From: Candidatus Adlerbacteria bacterium RIFCSPHIGHO2_02_FULL_54_18
GTDB taxonomy: Bacteria; Patescibacteriota; Minisyncoccia; Phycocordibacterales; SBAW01
Assembly: GCA_001775445.1 (NCBI GenBank)
Contig: MEWV01000008.1
Coordinates: forward strand, 1-16,454
Direction of reading: 5' to 3'
DNA length: 16,454 nucleotides
Shown in pieces: positions 4,542-11,957 of this stretch. A model generated the notes under the pieces. The model was not told the DNA's origin. It did not search any database and saw nothing but the letters and a program-made list of their open reading frames with translations. The translations under genes were made by a program, and so were the position numbers. The stretch's first letter is position 1. Each line of letters begins with the position of its first letter.

Positions 4542-5758
4542 AAGATAAAAAAATATACATGGTCGGGATTGGCGGGATTGGGATGTCCGCGCTGGCGCAA
4601 CTCTACGCGCACGAAGGAGCCATAGTTACCGGCTCGGATAAGAGCGAATCGCCGACAACACACTTGCTACGCGAGAAAGGAGTGGAGCCATATATAGGCC
4701 ACTCTGCCGCGCAAGTACCCGAAGACACGCAGTTGCTTGTATACAGCGACGCCGTGCCGGAGAACAATCCCGAGCGCGCGCGTGCAGTAGCACTCGGGAT
4801 ACCGCAACAGTCCTATTTTGAGGCGCTCGGCGAAGTTGCTAAGCACAAGCGAACAATCGCCGTTGCGGGCACAAACGGAAAAACAACCACAACCGCTATG
4901 CTCGGACGCCTGCTTATTGAAGCGGGGCTCGACCCGACGGTAGTAGTGGGAAGCATCGTGTCGGAGTGGGGAAGCAATTTCCGTGCGGGCAAGAGCGATT
5001 TGTTTGTGGTGGAGGCGTGCGAGTATCGCAACCACTTTCTAAACTTTGCGCCGGAACTTCTTATCATCACCAATATCGAGTGGGACCATACCGACTACTT
5101 TAAAACCCCCGCCGAGCTTGAGGCCGCATTTAATGAGGCGCGGCGACGGGCAAAGGGTGTCATCGAAAAAGAGCAATACAAAAACGAGAATATTCCGGAT
5201 CTTTTGGTGCCGGGCGAATTTAATAAAGAAAACGCCCGCGCCGCAAAAGCGGCGGCAAAAAGGGTTTCTCCAAACACGCCGGAAAGCGTATGGGACGCCT
5301 CTCTTGCGTCCTACAAGGGCACATGGCGGCGGTTTGAGCAAAAAGGAACCCTACCAGGTGGAGCGCTGCTTTACGACGATTATGCCCATCATCCGACCGC
5401 TATAGCAAAGACAATCGAGGCGGCGCGGCAAAAATTCCCCGGAAAAAAAATTGTACTGTTTTTTCATCCCCACCTCTACAGCCGCACACGCGATCTATTT
5501 GACGCCTTTGCGCTCGCGCTCGCCAGTGCAGACGAAACGTATATCCTGCCAGTGTATGCCGCTCGCGAGCCGCACGACCCGAGTGTCTCGCACGAGGCGC
5601 TCGCAGCCGCTGTTGTTGCCAAAGGGGGCACTGCACGGGCAGTGGACGGATATGAGGAGACAGCCGGACTTTTGCAGAGACTCTCCGGTGATACGATTGC
5701 TTTTACCATGGGTGCAGGCGACGTGTATAAAGCGGGGGAAGCGGCATTAAAGAAATAA
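4538..5758 (+). CDS. murC: UDP-N-acetylmuramate:L-alanine ligase (MurC)
   Basis: A 406-aa cytoplasmic ligase adding L-Ala to UDP-MurNAc, the step before MurD. Seen: GIGGIGMSALA (10-20), the P-loop GTNGKTTT (111-118), VVEACEYRNHFL (157-168), TNIEWDHTDYF (178-188), GEFNKENA (226-233), WRRFEQKG (263-270), YDDYAHHPTAI (279-289), FHPHLYSRTRDLF (309-321) and FTMGAGDVY (389-397). It is shorter than typical MurC (about 450-490 aa); the reduction falls mainly between the DHTDYF and GEFNKENA motifs, while the catalytic motifs are retained. Mpl is a related alternative, but the short N-terminal Rossmann domain and operon position favour MurC. It starts on the ATGA overlap with murD. Confidence 0.92.
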   Translation: MKDKKIYMVGIGGIGMSALAQLYAHEGAIVTGSDKSESPTTHLLREKGVEPYIGHSAAQVPEDTQLLVYSDAVPENNPERARAVALGIPQQSYFEALGEVAKHKRTIAVAGTNGKTTTTAMLGRLLIEAGLDPTVVVGSIVSEWGSNFRAGKSDLFVVEACEYRNHFLNFAPELLIITNIEWDHTDYFKTPAELEAAFNEARRRAKGVIEKEQYKNENIPDLLVPGEFNKENARAAKAAAKRVSPNTPESVWDASLASYKGTWRRFEQKGTLPGGALLYDDYAHHPTAIAKTIEAARQKFPGKKIVLFFHPHLYSRTRDLFDAFALALASADETYILPVYAAREPHDPSVSHEALAAAVVAKGGTARAVDGYEETAGLLQRLSGDTIAFTMGAGDVYKAGEAALKK

Positions 5759-5762
5759 ATAT

Positions 5763-6410
5763 ATGACAGGCAAGCTTTCAGTTGTGGCGACGCCCATCGG
5801 CAACCTCGAGGACATTACTCTGCGCGCGCTGCGTATCTTAAAGGAAGCCGACTATGTCGCATGTGAGGATACGCGACAGACGCGCAAGCTGCTCTCACAT
5901 TTTGATATACATACACCAGCAGTGTCTGACTCTAAAGTGCTCGGGTTGCTTGCGCAGGGCAAGCACATCGCGCTTGTCTCAGACGCCGGCACACCCAATG
6001 TCTCCGACCCAGGGGGCGAGCTGGTGGCCAAGGTGAGAGCACAGGGGGCACAGATAGAGACCATCCCCGGCCCGTCGGCGCTTGTCGCGGCACTTTCTAT
6101 CGCAGGAATTAAGGCACCCTCTTTCACATTTTACGGATTTTTGCCGCAAAAAAAGGGGAGGGAAAAGTTGTTTAAAGACATTGCGACAAGCGACCGTGCA
6201 AGTATCTTTTTTGAGTCGCCCCATCGGATTATGAAAGCGCTTGAAGCGCTCACAAAAGCCGCCCCCAGCCGCCGCATTGGCCTTTATAGGGAACTTACAA
6301 AAATATACGAAGAAGCGCTCATCGGCACCGCCGAAGAGCTGTACGCGCGGCTGGAGCAAGACCCTCAAAAACAGCGCGGGGAGTTTGTGGTTATAGTGGA
6401 GAGTATGTAG
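5763..6410 (+). CDS. rsmI: 16S rRNA (cytidine-1402-2'-O)-methyltransferase
   Basis: A 215-aa SAM-dependent methylase of the tetrapyrrole-methylase fold that modifies the ribose of C1402 in helix 44. Seen: ATPIGNLEDITLRAL (9-23), ACEDTRQTRKLL (33-44), SDAGTPNVSDPG (73-84), IPGPSAL (101-107), FYGFLPQKKGR (123-133), FFESPHR (149-155) and RELTKIYEE toward the end. It lacks the extra C-terminal segment of E. coli RsmI (about 286 aa), which is common in short homologues. It starts 4 nt after murC with an A-rich, non-SD leader. Its target base sits four positions downstream of the group II intron junction in the 16S gene of this same window. Confidence 0.93.
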   Translation: MTGKLSVVATPIGNLEDITLRALRILKEADYVACEDTRQTRKLLSHFDIHTPAVSDSKVLGLLAQGKHIALVSDAGTPNVSDPGGELVAKVRAQGAQIETIPGPSALVAALSIAGIKAPSFTFYGFLPQKKGREKLFKDIATSDRASIFFESPHRIMKALEALTKAAPSRRIGLYRELTKIYEEALIGTAEELYARLEQDPQKQRGEFVVIVESM

Positions 6411-6419
6411 CCGCAGTGG

Positions 6420-6425
6420 TATACT
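6420..6425 (+). promoter_or_regulatory. -10 box placed for a leaderless transcript
   Basis: TATACT ends 6 nt before ATG 6432, so transcription would begin at or next to the A of the start codon. TGGAGA (6397-6402) is a 4-of-6 -35 match with a 17-nt spacer. No SD sequence is present. Confidence 0.5.
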
Positions 6426-6431
6426 CGGTTT

Positions 6432-6701
6432 ATGTCTAAAGAAATGGCCGTAATCGGACTCGGCATCTTTGTCATCGTCGTGCGCACGATGCTCGGCGTA
6501 CCCGGTTCCTGGCAGACGGCGCTTTTTGTGGCCGCCGGGGTTGCTCTTGTGGTGATAGGGTTCCTGCTACGTGGTGAGGCCATCAGCCGCTCTGCGCTGC
6601 CGCGCTTTGAGCGGCCGGGGCGCTCCTACCCTTTTGTCGACAATTCCGCTCCTACTGCTGCACCCAATGAATATAAAGAAGGAATCACCTCACTCAATTA
6701 A
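6432..6701 (+). CDS. Small two-TM membrane protein, unknown function
   Basis: An 89-aa protein with two hydrophobic segments (about residues 5-20 and 27-47) separated by the short loop LGVPGSW, then a polar C-terminal tail rich in Ser, Pro and Arg. I do not recognise a family; the layout suggests a small inner-membrane protein with both ends on the same side. The frame overlaps the next gene by 35 nt in another register, which suggests coupling or that the C-terminal tail is fortuitous. It lies just after rsmI but has its own candidate -10. Confidence 0.6.
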   Translation: MSKEMAVIGLGIFVIVVRTMLGVPGSWQTALFVAAGVALVVIGFLLRGEAISRSALPRFERPGRSYPFVDNSAPTAAPNEYKEGITSLN

Positions 6702-7800
6702 ACGCCCGCTTGTGCTCGGTGGAGCACTATGCGCGTCTGTTCTGCTCGCGCTCGGCGTTTTTTTTGGCGTGCCGGAACTCCTTTCTGTCTCCTACGTAAA
6801 CGAGGCCACCTCGACTCCAATAGGGAGTACCTCCGCGCCAGTGCTCGACACACTCGATTACGATATGCGCCTGCTTGCACTTGCGCATGTTGCCACCTCG
6901 AGCATGTGGTACGAAGCGTTTCTCTCCGGAGCGACAACCACCCGCCTGTCCACAGCGACGAGTTCGCCTCTCATTGCTCCTTTGTGGCCGACACGCAAGG
7001 CATATCCGCGCTACGGCGCCTTACTCCCATTTAATCGCATCGTCGCATACTATGGCAACTATTACTCTACGGGCATGGGCATACTCGGCGAGTACCCGGA
7101 GGAGGAGGTACTAAAGCGGCTTAGGGAGGAGGTCGCCGCGTGGGAGCAGGCAGACCCTTCCACCCCCGTGGTGCCGGCTATCGAATATATTGATGTTACT
7201 GCACAAAAGAGCGCCGGAAAGGACGGCAAGTATCGCCTGCGTATGCCGGACAGCCAAATAGACAAGGCGCTCGCGATGGCTAAAAAAATAGAGGGCATCG
7301 TGGTACTCGAGATACAAGTAGGCCTCAGCACTGTAGAAGAAGAGTTGCCGCTGCTCGAACACTATCTCGCTATGCCGCAGGTACACCTGGCGCTTGACCC
7401 GGAGTTTGCAATGCACGGGGGCGTAGCGCCCGGACGCGTCATCGGCACCATGAGTGCCGAGGATATCAACTGGGCGGTGCGCTATCTCTCAAACGTAGTC
7501 AAGGTAAACAATGTGCCGCCAAAAATTTTAATCGTGCACCGGTTTACCGAAGAGATGGTTACTGGCTACCAGCGCATCGAACCAAGCCCCGAGGTGCAGG
7601 TGGTGATGAACATGGACGGCTGGGGTTTTGGAGCAAAAAAAATCAATACTTATAACTCGGTTATATACTCCGAGCCGGTGCAGTTTACCGGGATAAAGCT
7701 CTTTTATAAAAATGACCTAAAACCCCCCTCAACGGCACTCCTGACGCTCCAAGAAATACTGGGACTTACCCCCACTCCTATTTATATACAGTATCAGTAG
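6667..7800 (+). CDS. Conserved membrane-anchored extracytoplasmic protein, unknown function
   Basis: A 377-aa protein with an N-terminal signal-anchor (about residues 14-36, after KRP) and a Thr/Ser-rich linker. A large soluble domain follows, with motifs RIVAYYGNYYSTGMGILGEY, TPVVPAIEYIDVTAQ, GIVVLEIQVGLSTVEEELPLLEHYLAMPQVHLALDPEF, NNVPPKILIVHRFTEEMVTGY, EVQVVMNMDGWG and PVQFTGIKLFYKND. Alternating strands and helices with conserved acidic residues (LALDPEF, NMDGWG) suggest a TIM-barrel-like enzyme. From memory the pattern matches a conserved uncharacterised secreted family in Actinobacteria and Chloroflexi; this recollection was not checked. I placed the start at ATG 6667 because upstream codons lack a sensible signal sequence and sit inside the preceding gene. 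Confidence 0.75.
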   Translation: MNIKKESPHSIKRPLVLGGALCASVLLALGVFFGVPELLSVSYVNEATSTPIGSTSAPVLDTLDYDMRLLALAHVATSSMWYEAFLSGATTTRLSTATSSPLIAPLWPTRKAYPRYGALLPFNRIVAYYGNYYSTGMGILGEYPEEEVLKRLREEVAAWEQADPSTPVVPAIEYIDVTAQKSAGKDGKYRLRMPDSQIDKALAMAKKIEGIVVLEIQVGLSTVEEELPLLEHYLAMPQVHLALDPEFAMHGGVAPGRVIGTMSAEDINWAVRYLSNVVKVNNVPPKILIVHRFTEEMVTGYQRIEPSPEVQVVMNMDGWGFGAKKINTYNSVIYSEPVQFTGIKLFYKNDLKPPSTALLTLQEILGLTPTPIYIQYQ

Positions 7801-7803
7801 CAC

Positions 7804-7832
7804 TAGTATAGTGTGTTTTGTTGTAGTATAGT
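7804..7832 (+). promoter_or_regulatory. Direct repeat of TAGTATAGT upstream of the small gene at 7868
   Basis: TAGTATAGT occurs at 7804-7812 and again at 7824-7832, 20 nt apart. Each contains TATAGT, a plausible -10. No clear -35 is seen for either. Confidence 0.35.
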
Positions 7833-7867
7833 TGTTGCAGAAGAAACTCCAGCACAAGAGGTGGTCA

Positions 7868-8122
7868 ATGAATATCGTATTCGCTGATCCTCGACTCGAT
7901 AAGAAAGAGGATGAAATGACGGTTGAACAACTAAAGGACAGGTATGACCACATGACGAGGCATGCCAGCGAAAAAATGATGCAGGCCATCAGGTCATCGG
8001 GTCCTTTGTGTTCGGATCCATTCATTCGGACTCGGCAGGTACTATACCGAAAGATATTCGAAACCGAACACGGCGTTATCTTTTCGGGCAGTCCTGATGG
8101 GATAATGCATATCCCGTTCTAA
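7868..8122 (+). CDS. Small soluble protein, unknown function
   Basis: An 84-aa protein starting MNIVFADPRLDKKEDEMTVEQLKDRYDHMTRHASEKMMQAI. The N-terminal half is charged and helical; the C-terminal part (RTRQVLYRKIFETEHGVIFSGSPDGIMHIPF) looks strand-rich. It has no TM, no signal peptide and no motif I recognise. The start is ATG 7868, preceded by GAGGTGG; longer in-frame starts are non-ATG. A strong terminator follows, making a single-gene unit like the cold-shock gene. Confidence 0.65.
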   Translation: MNIVFADPRLDKKEDEMTVEQLKDRYDHMTRHASEKMMQAIRSSGPLCSDPFIRTRQVLYRKIFETEHGVIFSGSPDGIMHIPF

Positions 8123-8141
8123 TGCGCACACGCCAGAAGTT

Positions 8142-8175
8142 GCCCGACCGCTGACACGGTTGGGCTTTTCTTTTT
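8142..8175 (+). terminator. Rho-independent terminator
   Basis: GCCCGACCG (8142-8150) pairs with CGGTTGGGC (8157-8165) around CTGACA, followed by TTTTCTTTTT. Confidence 0.92.
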
Positions 8176-8177
8176 GC

Positions 8178-8183
8178 TATACT
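8178..8183 (+). promoter_or_regulatory. -10 box placed for a leaderless transcript
   Basis: TATACT lies 7 nt before ATG 8191, directly after the T-tract of the preceding terminator. With normal -10 to start spacing, the mRNA would begin at or one base before the AUG. No -35 at standard spacing is convincing. Confidence 0.5.
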
Positions 8184-8190
8184 TACGGCA

Positions 8191-9933
8191 ATGCAGGAGG
8201 ACCCCGACCAGATAAATTATTTTGCCCAAACCAATAGCCGGGGCAAGGAGATATCGTTTGGCATCAAGCGCAAAGACAGGGCGCGGCATATGTACGTCAT
8301 CGGTAAGACCGGGATGGGCAAGTCGACCCTGTTGGAAAATATGGCCATACAAGACATCCGCAACGGCGAGGGAGTGGCCTTTATAGACCCTCACGGTTCT
8401 ACTGCCGACCGGATTATGGAGTATGTCCCCAAGGAGCGCATAAAGGATGTGGTGTACTTTGCACCGTTTGATATGGAGTGTCCTATTGCCTTTAACGTGA
8501 TGGAGGATGTCGGCTACGACAAGCGCCACTTGGTGGTCTCGGGGCTGCTCTCGGCCTTTCGCAAGATTTGGGTAGACGCGTGGAGCGCGCGCATGGAGTA
8601 TATTCTCTCAAACACCTTGTTGGCGCTCCTGGAGTACGAAGGTGCCACGCTCTTGGATGTCAATCGACTGCTTATCAACAAAATGTTCCGCAAGAAGGTG
8701 ATCGAGAATGTCAAAGATCCGATTGTAAAGAGCTTTTGGGTGGACGAGTTCGCCAACTACACCGACCGTTATACACAGGATGCTACGCCCGCGATACAAA
8801 ATAAAGTGGGGCAATTTACAAGCAATCCGCTCATCCGCAATATCATAGGCCAACCAAAGTCGTCTTTTGACATCCGTCGGATGATGGATGACAAGAAGAT
8901 TTTGATTATGAACCTCTCCAAAGGCCGCGTCGGCGAGGTAAACGCGACACTCCTGGGGAGTATGCTTGTTACAAAAATTTATCTGGCGGCGATGTCGCGC
9001 GCCGATGTTCCCGCCGAGGTGATGCAAAAACTCCCGCCGTTTTATTTTTATGTGGACGAGTTTCAGAACTTTGCCAACGAAAGCTTTTCGGATATCCTTT
9101 CAGAGGCGCGCAAATACAAACTCAATCTCATTATCGCACACCAATATGTTGAGCAAATGGAGGAGGAGGTGCGTGATGCGGTCTTTGGCAACGTTGGCAC
9201 TACCGTTGCTTTCCGCGTAGGGCCGTTTGACGCCGAGACGCTGGAAACCATTTTTGATCCGCAATTTACAGCGACCGACCTTGTTAATCTTGGGTTCGCC
9301 CAAATTTATCTCACGTTGATGATAGACGGCGTTGGCTCCCCGCCTTTTAGTGCCACAACGCTCGCCCCTTTTGACCCGCCGCCGGAGCGCTACGTCGATG
9401 AAGTTATCGCGGCGTCGCGGGCTGTTTACGGCAAACCCCGGACCGAGGTAGAAAAGATGATAGATGAGTGGCAAAAGAGCGATCCGCCGCTGGAGCCGCC
9501 AAAGCCCAAAAGGCCTCCCGTTGCGCACGCAGAACCGCGCTCCCCCCAAGACGCAAAATATACGCCCCCTGTTCGTCCGCCGGCTCCGGTGCCTCCCCCT
9601 GTGCTTGTACCGCCTCCGCCTCCACCTCCAAAAAAGGAGGTAGACAGTATGCCGCCACCACAGCCGCACCATCTGCGCCCTGTAAGGCCGCCGAGCGGAC
9701 AACGGCCTCCTGCGCCGCCGGAGGCGCCGAAGCCGCCTCCGCTTTCGGGACCGAAGAACCTGCGCGAGGCGCTTGCGCAGGTCACCATTGCACAGGCGAC
9801 GGGGTCACCCCTTAAGGAGGCCTTAAAATCTGCCGCTCCTTCCCAAAAAGCGCCGCCACAAAAGGATGTCTTCCCCGAACAAACATTGCGCGATATGCTC
9901 AAAGTTGATGACCTTCCTGACAATGCACAATAA
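8191..9933 (+). CDS. VirD4/HerA-type ATPase with type IV secretion DNA-binding domain and Pro-rich tail
   Basis: A 580-aa predicted DNA-pumping or coupling ATPase. The N-terminus goes straight into an ATPase core with no TM segment: Walker A GKTGMGKST (38-46), FIDPHGS (64-70), and Walker B FYFYVDEFQNF (284-294), with the sensor-like IIAHQYVEQM (314-323) and FRVGPFDAETL (341-351). This matches the TraD/TraG/VirD4-related proteins common in CPR genomes. Residues of about 410-530 are proline-rich and low-complexity, probably disordered, followed by short helical segments (NLREALAQVTIAQATG, TLRDMLKVDDL) that could bind partners. Without TM helices it needs another protein for membrane attachment. 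The next gene overlaps its end. The role may be conjugation, DNA uptake or secretion; the sequence does not decide. Confidence 0.8.
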   Translation: MQEDPDQINYFAQTNSRGKEISFGIKRKDRARHMYVIGKTGMGKSTLLENMAIQDIRNGEGVAFIDPHGSTADRIMEYVPKERIKDVVYFAPFDMECPIAFNVMEDVGYDKRHLVVSGLLSAFRKIWVDAWSARMEYILSNTLLALLEYEGATLLDVNRLLINKMFRKKVIENVKDPIVKSFWVDEFANYTDRYTQDATPAIQNKVGQFTSNPLIRNIIGQPKSSFDIRRMMDDKKILIMNLSKGRVGEVNATLLGSMLVTKIYLAAMSRADVPAEVMQKLPPFYFYVDEFQNFANESFSDILSEARKYKLNLIIAHQYVEQMEEEVRDAVFGNVGTTVAFRVGPFDAETLETIFDPQFTATDLVNLGFAQIYLTLMIDGVGSPPFSATTLAPFDPPPERYVDEVIAASRAVYGKPRTEVEKMIDEWQKSDPPLEPPKPKRPPVAHAEPRSPQDAKYTPPVRPPAPVPPPVLVPPPPPPPKKEVDSMPPPQPHHLRPVRPPSGQRPPAPPEAPKPPPLSGPKNLREALAQVTIAQATGSPLKEALKSAAPSQKAPPQKDVFPEQTLRDMLKVDDLPDNAQ

Positions 9934-11077
9934 TCGGACAACCGTCGTTTTGTTTTTTATTTTGTTTGCGGCGATAGGGGTGCCGCCGCTGTCGGCCGAC
10001 CATGCGGTAAATATAAATACTGCCACGCTTACGCAGCTTAAGACGCTCGACGGAGTGGGTGACGTGGTTGCGCAAAGCATCGTCGACAACCGCCCCTATG
10101 CCGCTATCGAGGAGGTAAGCCGTGCAAGCGGCATAGGGGCTCCCGGCTCTGTCTCGTACGAAAAAATAAAAAACCACATTACGGTCGGTACAACCCAAAC
10201 GCCGCCGGTTGAAATTCCACCTGAGAGTCCACCTCAAACACAAACACAAGCGACTCAAACGCAACTCCAATCACAGAGCGCAAATGAACCGCCCTCTATA
10301 ACCGTTAGTGTGGTCACCGACAAAGTAGTGACAGCAGGAGGCGGCTCATACTCTGAGGCCGCAGCGTACACGGCTTCAGGACAGCCGATTGTTTCCGGCG
10401 CGCGGTATATATGGAACTTCGGCGATGGTACCGTTGCCGAGGGAAAGCGTGTCTTCCACACCTATCATTATCCGGGACGTTATGTGCTTTCAGTGACCGC
10501 CGCATATAATTATTCGTCCGCAATGAGTCGCACTACTGTTGAAGCCAGGGATGCAACAGTTTCCCTCGGTGCCGAGGGAGACGGCTCGCTTCTGGTCTAT
10601 AATCTTTCAGACAGCGACCTTGACGTCGGATTATGGTCTTTGCAGGACGGAGGACAAAAATACGTCATACCGGAGCATACTTTTATATTAGCAAACGAAG
10701 GCGTGCGTTTTGCTGCAGAAGTGACCGGTTTGCTCGGCAGCCCTTCGGCAGAGTTGCACTATCCAAACGGTGTCGCTGCCTCCTCGGCGGTGCCAGGACA
10801 GAACTCTCCCTTGCGGGGAGAACGTGTGCCGACCCCCGCGTTTGTTTCTACGCCACCCCCCACTATTTCGGCTCCCACAGCGTCACAGCCAAACGTTGAG
10901 AGTGTTTCGGCCGCCGCCGCACTTGGCTCCCCTGCGGCACGCGGCTCATCCATGTTGCTGACCTCGCTTGTTGCGCTTGCAGGACTCTTGACTGTCGGGG
11001 TTGCGGGCATTCACTATTCCCGTCCGCGTAAAGGCCTAGAAACCCCGCCCGCCGCCGAGGAGTTTGATATTGAGTAA
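9923..11077 (+). CDS. ComEA-like helix-hairpin-helix, PKD and lamin-tail-like surface protein
   Basis: A 384-aa exported protein. A signal peptide (about residues 1-25, cut near PLSA-DHA) is followed by a ComEA-type HhH DNA-binding module (VNINTATLTQLKTLDGVGDVVAQSIVDNRPY, 29-59), a Gln/Thr/Pro linker (about 90-125), a PKD domain (ARYIWNFGDGTVAEGKRVFHTYHYPGRYVLSVTA, 160-193), and a lamin-tail-like beta domain (SLLVYNLSDSDLDVGLWSLQDGGQKYVIPEHTFILANEGVRF, about 222-263). A Ser/Pro linker and a C-terminal TM segment (about 356-376) with a basic end complete it. ComEA binds incoming DNA, so surface DNA capture is plausible. I chose ATG 9923, which overlaps the ATPase stop; ATG 9908 is an alternative. 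Neighbourhood with the ATPase supports a joint DNA-handling role, as inference. Confidence 0.82.
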   Translation: MHNNRTTVVLFFILFAAIGVPPLSADHAVNINTATLTQLKTLDGVGDVVAQSIVDNRPYAAIEEVSRASGIGAPGSVSYEKIKNHITVGTTQTPPVEIPPESPPQTQTQATQTQLQSQSANEPPSITVSVVTDKVVTAGGGSYSEAAAYTASGQPIVSGARYIWNFGDGTVAEGKRVFHTYHYPGRYVLSVTAAYNYSSAMSRTTVEARDATVSLGAEGDGSLLVYNLSDSDLDVGLWSLQDGGQKYVIPEHTFILANEGVRFAAEVTGLLGSPSAELHYPNGVAASSAVPGQNSPLRGERVPTPAFVSTPPPTISAPTASQPNVESVSAAAALGSPAARGSSMLLTSLVALAGLLTVGVAGIHYSRPRKGLETPPAAEEFDIE

Positions 11078-11099
11078 CCCCGCTTCATGCGGTAGGGTA

Positions 11100-11957
11100 A
11101 TGGCTATGGCGCAAAAAACTGTATTAGTTACCGGCGGTGCGGGTTTTATCGGCTCGCATCTTTGTGAACGCCTAATCAAGGACGGCCACAAGGTTATTTC
11201 GCTTGATAATTATTTTACCGGCTCGCGTGACAATCACGTCGCGGGCGTGGAATATAGAGAGGGTCATACTAAAGATATCGCTGCACTGGTACCTGAGACG
11301 CCGGACACCATCTACCACTTGGGCGAGTATTCGCGGGTTGAAATTTCGCTCGCCGAACCCGCTCTTGTCTGGGATTTAAACAAAGATGGTACGTTTGGCG
11401 TAGTTGAATTTTGGAGAAAGAAGGGGAGCAAATTGGTGTATGCGGGTTCTTCGACCAAGTTTGGCGACGGCGGCCTTGGTCGTATGCAAAGCCCCTACGC
11501 GTGGACCAAGGCCAGCAACACCGAGCTCGTGGAAAATTACGGGCGATGGTACGGGCTTTCGTACGCAGTCACTTATTTTTATAACGTGTACGGCCCGCGC
11601 GAGCGCGCGGGCAAGTACGGTACAGTAGTGGAGATTTTTCATCAGCAGTATCTTTCGGGGCAGCCACTTACGGTTGTCCTGCCCGGTACGCAGAAGCGCA
11701 ACTACACACACGTTGCTGACATCGTTAGTGGGCTTGTCTTGGTTGGAGAGAAGGGGGTAGGAGACGAGTACGGTCTCGGTGCGTCTGAATCCTATTCGGT
11801 ACTCGAAGCAGCACAACTGTTCGGCGGTGAAATTAAGATGATTCCGGAGCGCAAGGGCAACCGCATGGAGGCAACGCTTGATACCACCAAAAGCGAGGGG
11901 CTTGGTTGGGTTGCCAAAAAAAAGCTCTCCGACTATATAGCAAAAATAATCCGATGA
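11100..11957 (+). CDS. NAD-dependent epimerase/dehydratase (extended SDR), nucleotide-sugar
   Basis: A 285-aa Rossmann enzyme of the GalE/RmlB-like extended SDR family, converting nucleotide sugars for the glycosyltransferases that follow. Seen: the NAD-binding TGGAGFIGSHL (11-21), an acidic residue ending strand 2 (SLDNYFTG), VYAGSSTKFG with the catalytic Ser/Thr (113-122), and the YxxxK pair at Tyr133/Lys137 (SPYAWTKAS), followed by VTYFYNVYGPRERAGKYGTVV, typical of the substrate side. It is shorter than GalE (about 330 aa). Epimerase versus dehydratase cannot be told from motifs. Start ATG 11100 (or 11106) was chosen because the glycine motif begins a few residues later. The stop overlaps the next gene (ATGA). 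Confidence 0.85.
   Translation: MAMAQKTVLVTGGAGFIGSHLCERLIKDGHKVISLDNYFTGSRDNHVAGVEYREGHTKDIAALVPETPDTIYHLGEYSRVEISLAEPALVWDLNKDGTFGVVEFWRKKGSKLVYAGSSTKFGDGGLGRMQSPYAWTKASNTELVENYGRWYGLSYAVTYFYNVYGPRERAGKYGTVVEIFHQQYLSGQPLTVVLPGTQKRNYTHVADIVSGLVLVGEKGVGDEYGLGASESYSVLEAAQLFGGEIKMIPERKGNRMEATLDTTKSEGLGWVAKKKLSDYIAKIIR

Noticed and set aside
9426..9941. 171-aa Gly-rich minus-strand ORF
   Set aside because: Antisense of the proline-rich tail of the ATPase. Pro codons read backwards give Gly.
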